Assembly: GCF_905171765.1 (NCBI RefSeq)
Contig: NC_053389.1
Span: forward strand, 747,907,146-747,971,145
Source: Bufo bufo
Lineage: Eukaryota > Chordata > Amphibia > Anura > Bufonidae
Length of the DNA: 64,000 nucleotides
Reading direction: 5' to 3'
In this document: positions 43,723 through 53,981 of the stretch, piece after piece
Numbering within the stretch: the stretch's first letter is position 1
Layout of the letters: each line of letters opens with the position of its first letter
Position numbers and translations under genes: made by a program
The notes under the pieces: generated by a model
What the model saw: the letters and a program-made list of their open reading frames with translations, nothing else
Databases searched by the model: none
What the model was told of the DNA's origin: nothing

Positions 43723-44461
43723 ATTTGGAAGAGAAGCTAATTTGCATGTCTTTCTCCTGAATTAAATCATGTTCTGGTTCTAATGAATCTGAACTTTTTG
43801 AGAAGTTTGAAACAAATTCCTATTTGGTAGAACTGATTTGCTCATATCTGATCTATGTGTATATCCAAAATGGTACTAAAAGAAAAAAAAAAAATTAAAA
43901 GCAAGCCTTTGTTCAAAAATTTTAATTTTGTAATCATACAATGGTAAAAGGCAAAGACAAAAAAGTTATTTACGGTAAGTCTTTAAGGACAAAATGTCTT
44001 ATTCTTCATGGGGTATAAAGATAATAGTGTTAGTAAAGTATGTCAAATAAATATAGTGCTTGAAAATAAATATTTCTTTGTACAGCTTCACATAAAACTT
44101 GGACACCAGTGCCATAGTAACACTGTCACCTGTGGTGTAGTTTCTCAACATACATTTTTCATATGAAAACAAGTGTAAAGAAGTATCATAAGTTGAAATG
44201 CTGTGACTTCTCAAAAGAAAACAATTACATCGACTGAAACCTCTAACAATGGAGGCAACAACAACATTCCTGATAGAAAGTAGACTATTACTGTATGTCC
44301 TCAATTTTTATTTATGAAAATGAAAGGACCAACAGTACAACATAAGTGTTTATGGATAAACAGATGGCTTTAGACGGGCTTAGATGTGACATCTTGATGG
44401 TGAAAAATATTTAGAAGAGGAAATGGCATAGATAGAGAGCTTTATGTAGGGACACAAATAC
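43723..44461. other. No recognisable feature
   Basis: AT-rich. I see no coding frame longer than chance (the 101-codon frame on the minus strand has no family resemblance) and no repeat structure. Confidence 0.6.
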
Positions 44462-44712
44462 ATCTCATTTAATGTTGGTCAAGCACCAAAGTGCTTGTGT
44501 GCTCGAGTAGAACACTTCCCGATGCTCGGGTGCTCTACAGAGCACACAAGCACAATCAAAGTCCCCGAGCATTAAACCAGGCACCCCCTGCTCTGAAAAG
44601 GGGAGGGTGTCGGGACTCTAGTTCGGCTTAGGAGTCCCTGCTCTGACTCCATATATAGCTATGTTCATATATGGAGTCAGTGCTTGGGGACACCCAGTGT
44701 AATTAAATCTAA

Positions 44713-45030
44713 TTTAGCCTCTATTTCTGAAAAGTTTCTGGTGGGATTCAAACTCACAACCTTCTACATTACAGCCAAGAATCTTATCCGCTATACTATA
44801 GAGCTGCAGGGCCAGTTACTTAAAATAAATAAATAAAATATATGAGACTTCTCTGCTGTATAGGAATACTTACTACTAGTGAGTATTCCTATATAGCAGA
44901 AGTCTCATATATATTTTTTATTTTTTTTAATAACAGGCCATGCAGCTGTATAGTTTAGTGGTTGAGATTTTCAGCTGTAATGTAGAAGGTTGTGAGTTCG
45001 AATCCCTTCAGAAATAGAGGCTACATTTAA
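44713..45030. repeat. Foldback whose arms each carry a tRNA-like sequence
   Basis: Arms of about 155 bp inverted around TACTTACTACTAGTGAGTA (~44880). On the plus strand the right arm (44937-45008) has an A-box-like TAGTTTAGTGG and a B-box-like AGTTCGAATCC. The minus strand of the left arm has TAGTATAGCGG and AGTTTGAATCC. Stem pairing is imperfect, so these are tRNA-like, not genuine tRNA genes. A second copy is at 52135-52302 plus 58711-58870. Confidence 0.7.
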
Positions 45031-45176
45031 TTTAAACATATATATAAATTTTTAGCCATAATATATTTACATATATTATATATTTTGAATATATAATATA
45101 AGTAAAACATTTGTAGTTTCCCACGTATTATGCATTCATATATATCAGAAGTATGATTTTATCTATATACTGTATA

Positions 45177-45480
45177 TACCGTATTTTTCACCCAATAGGA
45201 CGCATCCCCCCCCCCCCCCGAAAGTGCGTCTTATGGGGTGAATACTAATGAACGCTTCCATTATGGAAGCACTCATTAGTACCGGGGGACCAGGAAACGG
45301 TGAAGGCTCTGTACTCACCACTTCCTGGTCCTCGGCTGTCAGCTGTGCAGTAGCTGCGCAGAGAATGAGGGCGCTATGTGGCCTCACGCTGTGCATGCCG
45401 GTTCACAACACATCTAACAGCAGGAGGAAGAAGATTGCGGGCATTGAGGAGGGGCGGTGTCCAGGAGCAGGAAAGGTAAG
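45177..45480 (+). mobile_element. MITE-like start CCGTATTTTTCACCCAATA
   Basis: Begins with CCGTATTTTTCACCC and CGCATCCCCCC / GAAAGTGCGTCTTATGGGG, a terminus type widespread in vertebrate MITEs, followed by a small hairpin (AATGAACGCTTCC...GGAAGCACTCATT). Its right end is not identified; it may run into the tandem repeats on both sides of the Gypsy element. Confidence 0.45.
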
Positions 45481-45676
45481 TGGGCTTTTGATTTTAGAAG
45501 ACATAAGGCAATATGTGGCTGCTGGGGAGGTAATCTGAAGCAATATGGGGCTGCTAGGGAGGTAATCTGAAGCAATATTGGTCTGCTATGGAGGTAATGT
45601 GAAGCAATATGGGGCTGCTAGGGAGGTAAACTGAGGCAATATGTGGCTCCTGGGGGCTGATCTGAGGCAATATGGG

Positions 45677-46415
45677 TGTTATGCAAGCGGGTGTGGATCC
45701 AATGCTCCACTCACTGGGTATACTCCGGAGGGGCGTAACTAAGCAGCTACCTGGCATTCACTAGAGCCCCTGATGGTGAGGATAGGTTTTGGCCGTAGGG
45801 TAGCTGCCAGGTGCCACTCCAGAGTAGTCCCCAAGTCAGTGGCAGCTGACCAGGGGGTCAGAGTGCTTGCAAGCACCGAGGGGACGTACGAGGCCTGGAG
45901 GTACGGGTCAGGACAGACGGCAATCAAGCAAAGTCAGCAAACAAGATCCGAGGTCAGGGGCAGGCGGCAAACAGGCAAAGTCCATAAACGAAGTCCGAGG
46001 TCAGAGGCAGGTGGCAGAAAGCAAAGTTCAGGAGTATAATAGCAGGATTCGGTACACAGGAAGGCAGACAAGATAAACACCTTTGCACAGGGACTAGACA
46101 GGCTAGACACTGAGGTTGCTCAGGCAACTTCCTGTAGTAGGAAGTCCCTTTAAATACATGCTGCAATCCGGCCATTGGCTGCTGAAACAGAGGGCGTGTA
46201 TGTTTCCACATAGGAAAGAGAGACACACCCACGCAAGCTTCAGCAGCAGTGCAAGTTTCCAGCAGCAAGGAAACACTGGCATGGATCACATGTAGCAGAG
46301 TTAAGTTAGTTGCTGGCCGTGTTTGTCAGCTGGGTGGCAGGAGGGAAAAGAGGGAGCCCGGCGCCCGTACCTGCTGATAGGGGCAGCGGCGCCGACACAG
46401 GCCGCTGGGCTAACA
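45677..46415 (-). repeat. 3' LTR of the Gypsy element
   Basis: 739 bp, complete. It keeps a ~180-bp stretch (about 45950-46115) that the other LTR lacks, so the two LTRs differ by indels as well as substitutions. Confidence 0.9.
46115..46156 (-). promoter_or_regulatory. LTR TATA box and inferred transcript start
   Basis: On the sense (minus) strand TATTTAAA (46156-46149) is followed 31 nt later by GCCTGAGCAAC (46125-46115). The latter is complementary to the primer site beside the other LTR, so it is the likely 5' end of the RNA. Confidence 0.6.
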
Positions 46416-49400
46416 GTACCCCCTCCTTACGCCCCCTCTCCTCAGGCCTGGTCCTGGACAAGAATTTTTTCAACAGAAGGGGGGCATTGATGTTCTCCCT
46501 GGGTTCCCAAGATCTTTCCTCAGGGCCAAACCCCTTCCAATCCACTAGAAACAGAGTTTTCCCTCTACTCTTCTTCATCCCCAGAATGGCCTTTACCTCA
46601 TAGACATTCTCATCACTGACCGCAACAGGAGCAGAGACCGGTTTATTAAAAAAACGATTTAGGATGACGGGCTTCAGCAGGGAGACATGGAAGGAATTCG
46701 GTACCCAGAGGGAGGCTGGTAGCTTAAGCTTGTAGGAAACATCATTGATTTGTTCAAGAATTTCAAATGGACTGATGAAGCGAGGACCCAATTTGTAGGA
46801 GGGTATTTTGAGACGGATGTATTTGGAAGCGAGCCAGACTTTATCACCAGGACGGAATGTTGGAGAATTTATAAAGTTTTTTATCCGCGGACTCTTTCAT
46901 GCGCACAGAAGCCTCTTTCAGAGCTCCCCTAGTCTCCTCCCAGATTTTACAGAACTCTCTTGAGGTAGCGTCTGCAGCAGGGATACCGGAAGAAGGAGAC
47001 ACCGGGAGTGGGAAATTTGGTTGTTGGCCATAAACAACAAAAAATTGATTTCTTGGAAAACTCGCTGACATGATTGTTGTATGAGAACTCAGTCCAAGGC
47101 AATAGTTCGACCCAGTTGTCGTGATGACTGTTAGTGAAGTGGCGCAAGAAGTTTGTCAGAATTTGGTTAACACGCTCCACCTGACCGTTGGACTGAGGAT
47201 GATATGCTGACGAGAAGTCCAGAGATACATTTAATAGCTTGCAGAGAGCTCTCCAGAATTTAGACGTGAACTGTACGCCTCTATCGGACACAATACGGAG
47301 TGGAAAGCCATGGAGATGAAAAATGTGTTTGATAAATTTCTTGGCCAGTTTCAGATATTATTTACCCCAAAAATAGAAGCGAGGTTTGTTCGAAGAGACA
47401 TTTTTCAAACTTGGCATACAGACGATTTTTTCTTAGCCTTTGAAGGACCAGGCGAACCTTACTCTGGTGAGTAGCCAAATCTGGAGAAAAGACAAGGATA
47501 TCATCAAGATAAACCACAACACAAGAGTATAACAAGTCTCTCAAAATATCATTAATGAATTCTTAGAACATTTCAGGAGCATTGCTTAGTCCAAAGGGCA
47601 TCACCAGATATTCATAGTGACCGTCACGGGTGTTGAAGGCGGTCTTCCACTCGTCCCCTTGACAAATTCGGATCAAGTTGTAGGCCCCACGCAGATCTAA
47701 TTTGGAGAAGATCTTAGCTCCTCTGAGGCAGTCAAACAACTCTGGAATAAGGGGAAGGGGGTATTTGTTGATAGTGATTTTATTTAGGCCCCTATTATCA
47801 ATGCATGGGCGGAGAGAACCATATTTTTTCTTTACAAAGAAGAATCCAGCGCCAGCCGGAGAAGATGATTTCCGGATAAATCCTCTGTCAAGATTTTCTT
47901 TGATGTATTCAGACATGGCTTGTGTCTCGGCTGGTGACAGAGGATAAATGCGACCACGGGGAGGTGAAGAACCAGGAATGAGATCAATTGGACAATCATA
48001 AGGCCTGTATGGAGGTAACATCTCAGCCTCCGTCATATCAAAGACGTCGGCATGGGCATGGTATGCTGCAGGCAGATTTTCAAGATTTGGTGGTACCCGG
48101 GGTAACCGAGCAGGCCAAACAGGAGAAAGACACTTTCCAAGGCAGTACTGTCCCCAAAAAAGCACCTCTCCAGACTTCCAACCAAGAACAGGTTCATGGG
48201 TATGGAGCCATGGAAGCCCCAAAAGGAGAGGGTGAGAAAGACTTTGAAAAACCAGGAACGAAATTTCTTCTGTATGAAGAGCTCCCACATGTAGTCTTAC
48301 AGGTTCAGTACAAAATTGTACAGACTCAGATAGAGCCCTTGCATCGACGGATGACACCATCAATGGTCTCTGCAGGCGTCGGACTGGAATACGATATTGA
48401 TCCACTATGGCTTGCTGCAGGGAGTTTCCTGCTGATCCAGAATCCAGAAAAGCCGTCTTCGTGAATTGATTATCTCCAAACGACAAGTTTGCCGGCAGAG
48501 TCAGGGGTGGAGAGCAATTATCTTCACCTAGAGCCGCCTCTCCAACGGACCCTAGACTCGGGAGTTTCCCGGCTTCAGGGGACAAGCACGGAGCACATGA
48601 TCAGAATCACCACAATAGAAACAAAGTCCTTTGGCATGGCGGTGATCACGTTCCTGTTCAGACAGCCTAACTCGGTCGACCTGCATGGGCTCAGGAACTG
48701 CAGACAACATGGAAGGCAGAGGGTTAGGAGCTTGCTGAAGAGGAGATGCAAGATGACAAGGCTTCCCCTCACGTGCCACTTCTCTGGCACGTTCCTGGAA
48801 CCATAAGTCAATTCGAGCAGCCAGGGAGATGAGGTCGTCCAGAGTGGAAGAAACATCCCGTCCGGCCAGCTCATCTTTAATTCTCCCACAGAGGCCTTCC
48901 CAAAAAATGGCCACCAGTGCCTCATTATTCCAGCTGAGTTCAGAGGCTAGCGTACGGAACTGGACTGCATACTGGCCCACGGATTGGTTCCTTGACGCAA
49001 CCGCAGTAGGGAGGATGTGACAGAAGTGGTGCGTCCGGGCTCATCGAACACCTTGCGTAAGGTCTTTAGGAAGACCCGAAGATCCATTATGACTGGGTCA
49101 TTCCTTTCCGAAGGGGGATTGATCCAGGCCAGTGCCTCCCCTGTGAAGCGTGACATAAGAAAAGCCACTTTGGCTCGGTCCGAGGCAAATTGGTGAGGCA
49201 AAAGTTCAAAATGAAGGGTGCATTGATTTATGAACCCCCGGCACTGCTTAGGGTCACCGTTGAAACGTGGAGGAGCAGAGAGACGAGGTCCAGATCCGGG
49301 TATGTAGGAATAGGACGGAGCAGGAGCCGAATTATCCTGGGCAGAGAAGCTTGATTACTCTGGTTTAGCAGATGTCAGGTCATTTAGACGCATATTCACA

Positions 49401-49501
49401 TTGCGTAGGTAGGACAATATTTGATCCTGATGCTCACGCTGCTGGGCCAACTCCTGGTGTAACTCAATGTTACTGGGCAGGTTCGGATCAGCGGGGTCCA
49501 T
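46306..49501 (-). pseudogene. Gypsy gag-pol: capsid, zinc knuckle, protease, RT, partial integrase, chromodomain
   Basis: The start ATG is at 49501, 13 nt inside the LTR (MDPADPNLPSN). Gag runs on with a stop near 49353 and continues as FNGDPKQCRGFI and GEALAWINP to the knuckle [14 protein letters not shown] (~48625). Pol: protease FLDSGSAGN and LLGLPWL; RT from [11 protein letters not shown] through [15 protein letters not shown] and the catalytic VVVYLDDILVFS (~47505). RT carries a stop after NAPEMF (47563). Just past LLFLG (~47365) the sequence jumps to integrase HLHGFPLRIVSDRGVQFTS, so RNase H and the first part of integrase are deleted. YHPQSNGQVERVNQ follows, then a chromodomain (FLVDWKGFGPEERSWEP). 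Dead copy. Confidence 0.92.
46416..46436 (-). promoter_or_regulatory. Polypurine tract of the Gypsy element
   Basis: On the sense strand a GAGGGGGCGTAAGGAGGGGG-type tract directly precedes the 3' LTR (TGTTAGCCC). It would prime plus-strand DNA synthesis. Confidence 0.65.
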
Positions 49502-49502
49502 G

Positions 49503-49514
49503 GCCTGAGCAAAC
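49503..49514 (-). promoter_or_regulatory. Primer-binding site, self-complementary to the transcript 5' end
   Basis: Sense GTTTGCTCAGGC directly adjoins the 5' LTR. It is not an obvious tRNA 3' end, but it is complementary to GCCTGAGCAAC at the inferred RNA start (46125-46115) over ten contiguous bases. Tf1/sushi elements prime this way. Confidence 0.7.
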
Positions 49515-50018
49515 TGTTATGCAAGCGGGTGTGGACCCACTGCGCCACTTACTGGGTATACTCCGGAGGGGCGTAACTAAGCAGCTACCTGGTATTCACT
49601 AGAGCACCTGATGGTGGGGATAGGCTTGGGCCGTAGGGTAGCTGCCAGGTGCCACTCCAGAGTAGTCCCCAAGTCAGTGGCAGCTGACCAGGGGGTCAGA
49701 GTGCTCGGTGCAAGCACCGAGGGGACCTATGAGGCCTGGAGGTACGGGTCAGGACAGGCGGCAATCAAGCAAAGTCAGCAAACAATATCGAGGCTCAGGC
49801 AACTTCCTGTAGTAGGAAGTGCCTTTAAATACATGCTGAAATCCGGCCATTGGCTGCTGAGACAGAGGGCGTGTATGTGTTGCCACATAGGAAAGAGAGA
49901 CACACCCACGCAAGCTTCAGCAGCAGTGCAAGTTTCCAGCAGCAAGGAAACACTGGCATGGATCACATGTAGCAGAGTTAAGTTAGTTGCTGCCCGTGTT
50001 TGTCAGCTGGGCAGCAGG

Positions 50019-51583
50019 CAGGGCCGTCTTTAATATTGATTGGACCCTGGGCAAAAATTTACTTGGGCCCTCTGGATCCCGCCTTCCCACACCATAGCAG
50101 GCAATCACGTCCTCCACCACAACACACACACAAAAAATCCACACATCTGGTGGAGTACAGTGAATGACTGTCAATACTTCCAGTTCTGAAGACTCCAGCG
50201 GCTCAGGATCAGTACTCTGGGCAGCTGGGCTCAGGCTGGAAGTGGGCACCGCTCTGCAGGTAGGAGACCAGGGCTCGGCTCACCCTAGTGTTACAGTGCA
50301 CCCCAGCACCCCACAGTATGCGGTATAGCACCCTATAGCATACAGCACCACACAGTATGCAGTATAGCACCCCACACTATACAGTACCCCACAGTATATA
50401 GTAGAGCAGTATAGCGCCTCACAGTATACAACACCTCACTGCATACAGCACCCCAAACTTTACACGATACAGCCCCCCACACTATACAGTACAGCAGTAT
50501 AGCACTCCACACTATACCGCACCCACAGTATACAGTATACAGACCCCCACAGTATACAGTACAGCAGTATAGCCCCCCCACTATACAGCCCCCCCCACAC
50601 TATACAGCCCCCCCCCACACACTATACAGCCCCCCCACAGTATACAGCCCCCCCCACAGTATACAGGCCCCCACACAGTATACAACCCCCACACAGTATA
50701 CAGCCCACCACACAGTATACAGCCTACCACACAATATACAGCCCCCCCACAGTATACAGGCCCCCACACAGTATAGAGCCCACCACACAGTATACAACCC
50801 ACCACACAGTATACAGCCCACCACACAGTATACAGCCCCCCCCCCACAGTATACAGGCCCCCACACAGTATACAGTCCCACACAGTATACAGCCCCCCAC
50901 AGTATACAGCCCACCACACAGTATACAGACCCCCCCACAGTATACAGGCCCCCACACAGTATACAGTCCCACACAGTATACAGCCCCCCACAGTATACAG
51001 GCCCCCACACAGTATACAGGCCCCCACACAGTATAGAGCCCCCCCCACACTATACAGCCCCCCCACAGTATACAGCCCCACCCACACAGTATACAGCCCC
51101 CCACAGTATACAGCCCACCACACAGTATACAGCCCACCACACAGTATACAGCCCCCCACAGTATACAGGCCCCCACACAGTATACAGCACCCCACTGTAC
51201 AGTAGTTTACAGTATATTAACATAACAGCCCCTGTCACCTTTTTCTGATGTAATCTTCACACAAAAAGCTCCACAGTTAACTTCTGCAACACTCCTGGTA
51301 GGACCTGTGATGACCTCATAGCCATGTGACCAGTAATTGCTAGGTTACTGGTCACATGGTGATGATGTCATTAAGGTCCTTAGATCACAACTTTAACACA
51401 GTACGATCATGATGCCTGGACTCAGTGCAGGCAGGCATGGCATGGCAGCACCCCCTGTGTAGCTGACAGCCTGACACCCGGGGCAGTAGCTAGCAGGGCT
51501 CAAGAGGCAGCTGCCTTGGGCCCCCCAGGACCAATTGGGCCCGGGGCAGCTGCCCCTTTTGCCCCTTGGTAAAGACGGCCCTG
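50019..51583. mobile_element. Non-autonomous hAT with CAGGGCCGTCTTTA ends
   Basis: Ends CAGGGCCGTCTTTAA and, inverted, CAGGGCCGTCTTTACC. Perfect 8-bp duplication GCAGCAGG at 50011-50018 and 51584-51591. The interior is mostly minisatellite, plus a hairpin around CCATGTGACCAGTAA (51320-51365). No transposase. Confidence 0.95.
50290..51190. repeat. 18-20-bp minisatellite CACAGTATACAGCCCC
   Basis: About 45 copies of CACACAGTATACAGCCCCCC-like units, degenerate at the left. The GTATAC core is itself palindromic. Long minus-strand frames here are repeat artefacts. Confidence 0.95.
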
Positions 51584-53169
51584 GCAGCAGGAGGGAAAAG
51601 AGGGATCCCGGCGCCCGTGCCTGCTGATGGGGGCAGCGGCGCCAAAACAGGCCGCTGGGCTAACAATGGGGCTGCTGGTGGATGATCTGGGGCAATATGG
51701 GGCTTCTGGAGGCTGATCTGAGGCAATATAGGGCTGCTGGGGGTTGATCTGAGGCAATGGGGCTAATGTGAGAGGCAATGGGAGCTACTGGAGACTGATA
51801 TGAGGCAATGGGGACTGCTGGGACTAATATAAGAGGCAATAGGGGCTGCTGGGGGCTGATATGAGGCAATGGGGCTGATATAAAACTGCTGGGGGATGAT
51901 GAGAGACATGGGGCTCCTATCTGAGGTCTGATTGGGGGTCATTCACATTGGGGTCTGAGCTAAGGTCTGATTGGGGGTCTGATCTGAGGACTTGTTGGGG
52001 TCTTATTAACATTGGGGGTCTGATTGGGGCTTTTGGCCGAGGTCTGATTAACATTGGGGGTCTGATTAGTGGTCTGACCTGAGGTCTAATTAAAAATATT
52101 ACTAAAACCTAGGTGTGTTAAAATCTATAAATTTTATTTAGCCTCTATTTCTGAAATGTTTCTATCGGGATTTTAACTCACAATCTTCTACATTACAGTC
52201 GAAATCCTTAACCACTACACTATAGAGCTGCATGGCCGGTTACAAAAAAAATAAAATAAAATATGAGACTTCAGCTGTATAGGAATACTTACTACTAGTA
52301 AGTAATGTTGATCGAGCACCGTAGTGCTCGGGTGCTCAGGCCGAACACATCGGGATGAGTATAATGGGAGAACCCGAGCATTAAGCCAGGTACCCCCTGC
52401 TCTGTAGAAGGGAGGGTGCCTTGTTCATAGGATATTGTCAGAAATTTATGGAAACACCACCGAAATGGTTCCGGAACATTATGAGGAGAATGTCTGGATG
52501 CATCCTGTACTCGCAGGTCGCTGCTTTGAACGATGTTGTCCGAATAGTACGCCACTTTTACAGACTGACAATAATTCGTACAAAACCAAATAAAAAATAG
52601 ATTTTAGAGGAAAAATTGATAGAAAACATTATTTCCTGTATATTTACTTGTATATAAAGTGCAAGTGCTGCCAAAAATTACAAAGAAGAGGCACTCCGAT
52701 ACAAGGAAGAGGCACTCCGATGCAACCTGTATATCACATAAAGGAGGGCCTCATTCACATTGTGGTACAATTGTTCATGTAGTGGGCCTCCTACACTCAT
52801 AAAGCCTATGCACTAAGTGAAAGGGCTGCCAAAAATAGCAAGGAATCGGCACTCCAATACACCCTTTATTACACATAAAGGAGGGCATCATACAAACCCT
52901 TGAAAAATTACGATTGCTGGCCTGCTGGTGACCCTCAAAAACATTTGGAATAAAAGCCTGCTGATCTGACCATCTAAAACATTATGGGTGAGGGCTTGCT
53001 GCCGCTTTGGTGACTCTAGTTAACCTGGGGCCGATCACACGTCCCCGTGACGGCGACCATCCATTCAGATGTCTGGCCTATCAACTTCTGATGTTATTGT
53101 CAGCACAAACAATTGTAACTACGGGTAACGGGGAATCAGTTTGATTAAGGAGAGGGAGCCTGAGAAACG

Positions 53170-53815
53170 ACTACGGCTACCACATCTAAGTAAGACAGCA
53201 TGCGCGTAAATTACCTATTAGGTATAATTAGGTGAGGGCCTGCAGGTGAGCTGACCCAGTAAAAGATTTTAGGTGCGGGCCTGCAGGTGAGCTGACCCTG
53301 TAAAAGATTTTAGGTGCGGGCCTGCTGGTGAGCTGACGTGTAAAAAAATTATATGCGAGCGCTTGCTAGTGAGCTGACCCTGTAAAATATTATATGCAAG
53401 AGCCTGCAGGTGAGCTGACCCTTTAAAAGATTTGAGTTGTGGGCCTGCTGGTGAGCTGACCCTGTAAAAGATTTGAGTTGCGGGCCTGCTGGTGAGCTGA
53501 CCCTGTAAAATATTTGAGGTGCGGGCCTGCTGGTGAGCTGACCCTGTAAAAGATTTTATGTGCGGGCCTGCTGGTGAGCTGACCCTTTATAAGATTTGAG
53601 GTGCGGGACTGCTGGTGAGCTAACCTTCAAAACAATTATATGTGAGGGCCTGCAGCTGAGCTGACCCTCTAAAAAATTATATGCGAGGGCCTGCAGCTGA
53701 GCTGACTCTCTAAAAAATTATATGCGAGGGTCTGCAGCTGAGCTGACCCTCTAAAAAATTATATGCGAGGGCATGCAGGTAAGCTGACCCTGTAAAACAT
53801 ATGCGAAGGGGATAT
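53170..53815. repeat. ~45-bp tandem array 3' of the hAT transposase
   Basis: About 14 units with GGGCCTGCTGGTGAGCTGAC and CCTGTAAAAGATTT. The hAT at 60915 has a related array. Confidence 0.9.
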
Positions 53816-53981
53816 ATGCGAAGGCATTATATGTGACAAATAAGCATGTTGATATGATGGAAGAGGAGGAGGAGGAGGAGGAGAAAAGGAAGATTCAACC
53901 ATATACCCTTGTTTGTGGTGGAAGGGGTGCATGGGAATACAGTGTATTCAGTACATTATAAACAACAAAGTGCCTTTATGT

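Larger units (their letters stand above)
45677..51665 (-). mobile_element. Ty3/Gypsy chromovirus (sushi/Tf1-like), two LTRs, internally deleted
   Basis: LTRs 45677-46415 (the 3' LTR in sense) and 49515-51665 (the 5' LTR, enlarged by a hAT insert) start TGTTATGC and end GGGCTAACA. The 5-bp duplication ATGGG lies at 45672-45676 and 51666-51670. The minus-strand interior encodes gag, protease, RT, the end of integrase and a chromodomain. Primer site and TATA support a self-priming sushi-type mechanism. Deletions and stops make it non-autonomous. Confidence 0.93.
49515..51665 (-). repeat. 5' LTR of the Gypsy element, enlarged by a hAT insertion
   Basis: LTR sequence 49515-50018 and 51592-51665, with the hAT at 50019-51583. 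It lacks ~180 bp present in the other LTR, including part of the self-priming sequence (only GGCTCAGGCAACTTCC remains). Confidence 0.9.
45480..52100 (+). repeat. ~35-bp GGGGCTGCTGGG tandem array, interrupted by the Gypsy element
   Basis: Units such as GAAGCAATATGGGGCTGCTA and GGAGGTAATCT occupy 45495-45676. Related units (GGGGCTGCTGGGGGCTGATC) and then TCTGATTGGGGGTC units occupy 51666-52090. Confidence 0.8.

Noticed and set aside
43999..44304. 101-codon minus-strand frame in otherwise featureless DNA
   Set aside because: No motif, low complexity of context, length within chance for AT-rich DNA.
44937..45010. A genuine tRNA gene
   Set aside because: A- and B-box-like sequences are present, but acceptor and anticodon stems do not pair, and the sequence recurs in inverted pairs.
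48033..48464. Open frames antisense or out of phase to gag-pol (for example a 158-codon plus-strand frame)
   Set aside because: Shadows of the minus-strand Gypsy coding region.
50581..51195. 204-, 150- and 136-codon frames on the minus strand (Gly-Cys-Leu-Tyr repeats)
   Set aside because: Translation of the 18-20-bp GTATAC minisatellite in three frames.
53170..53815. CRISPR-like array
   Set aside because: Units are contiguous and diverged with no unique spacers, in a eukaryotic transposon; a plain tandem repeat.
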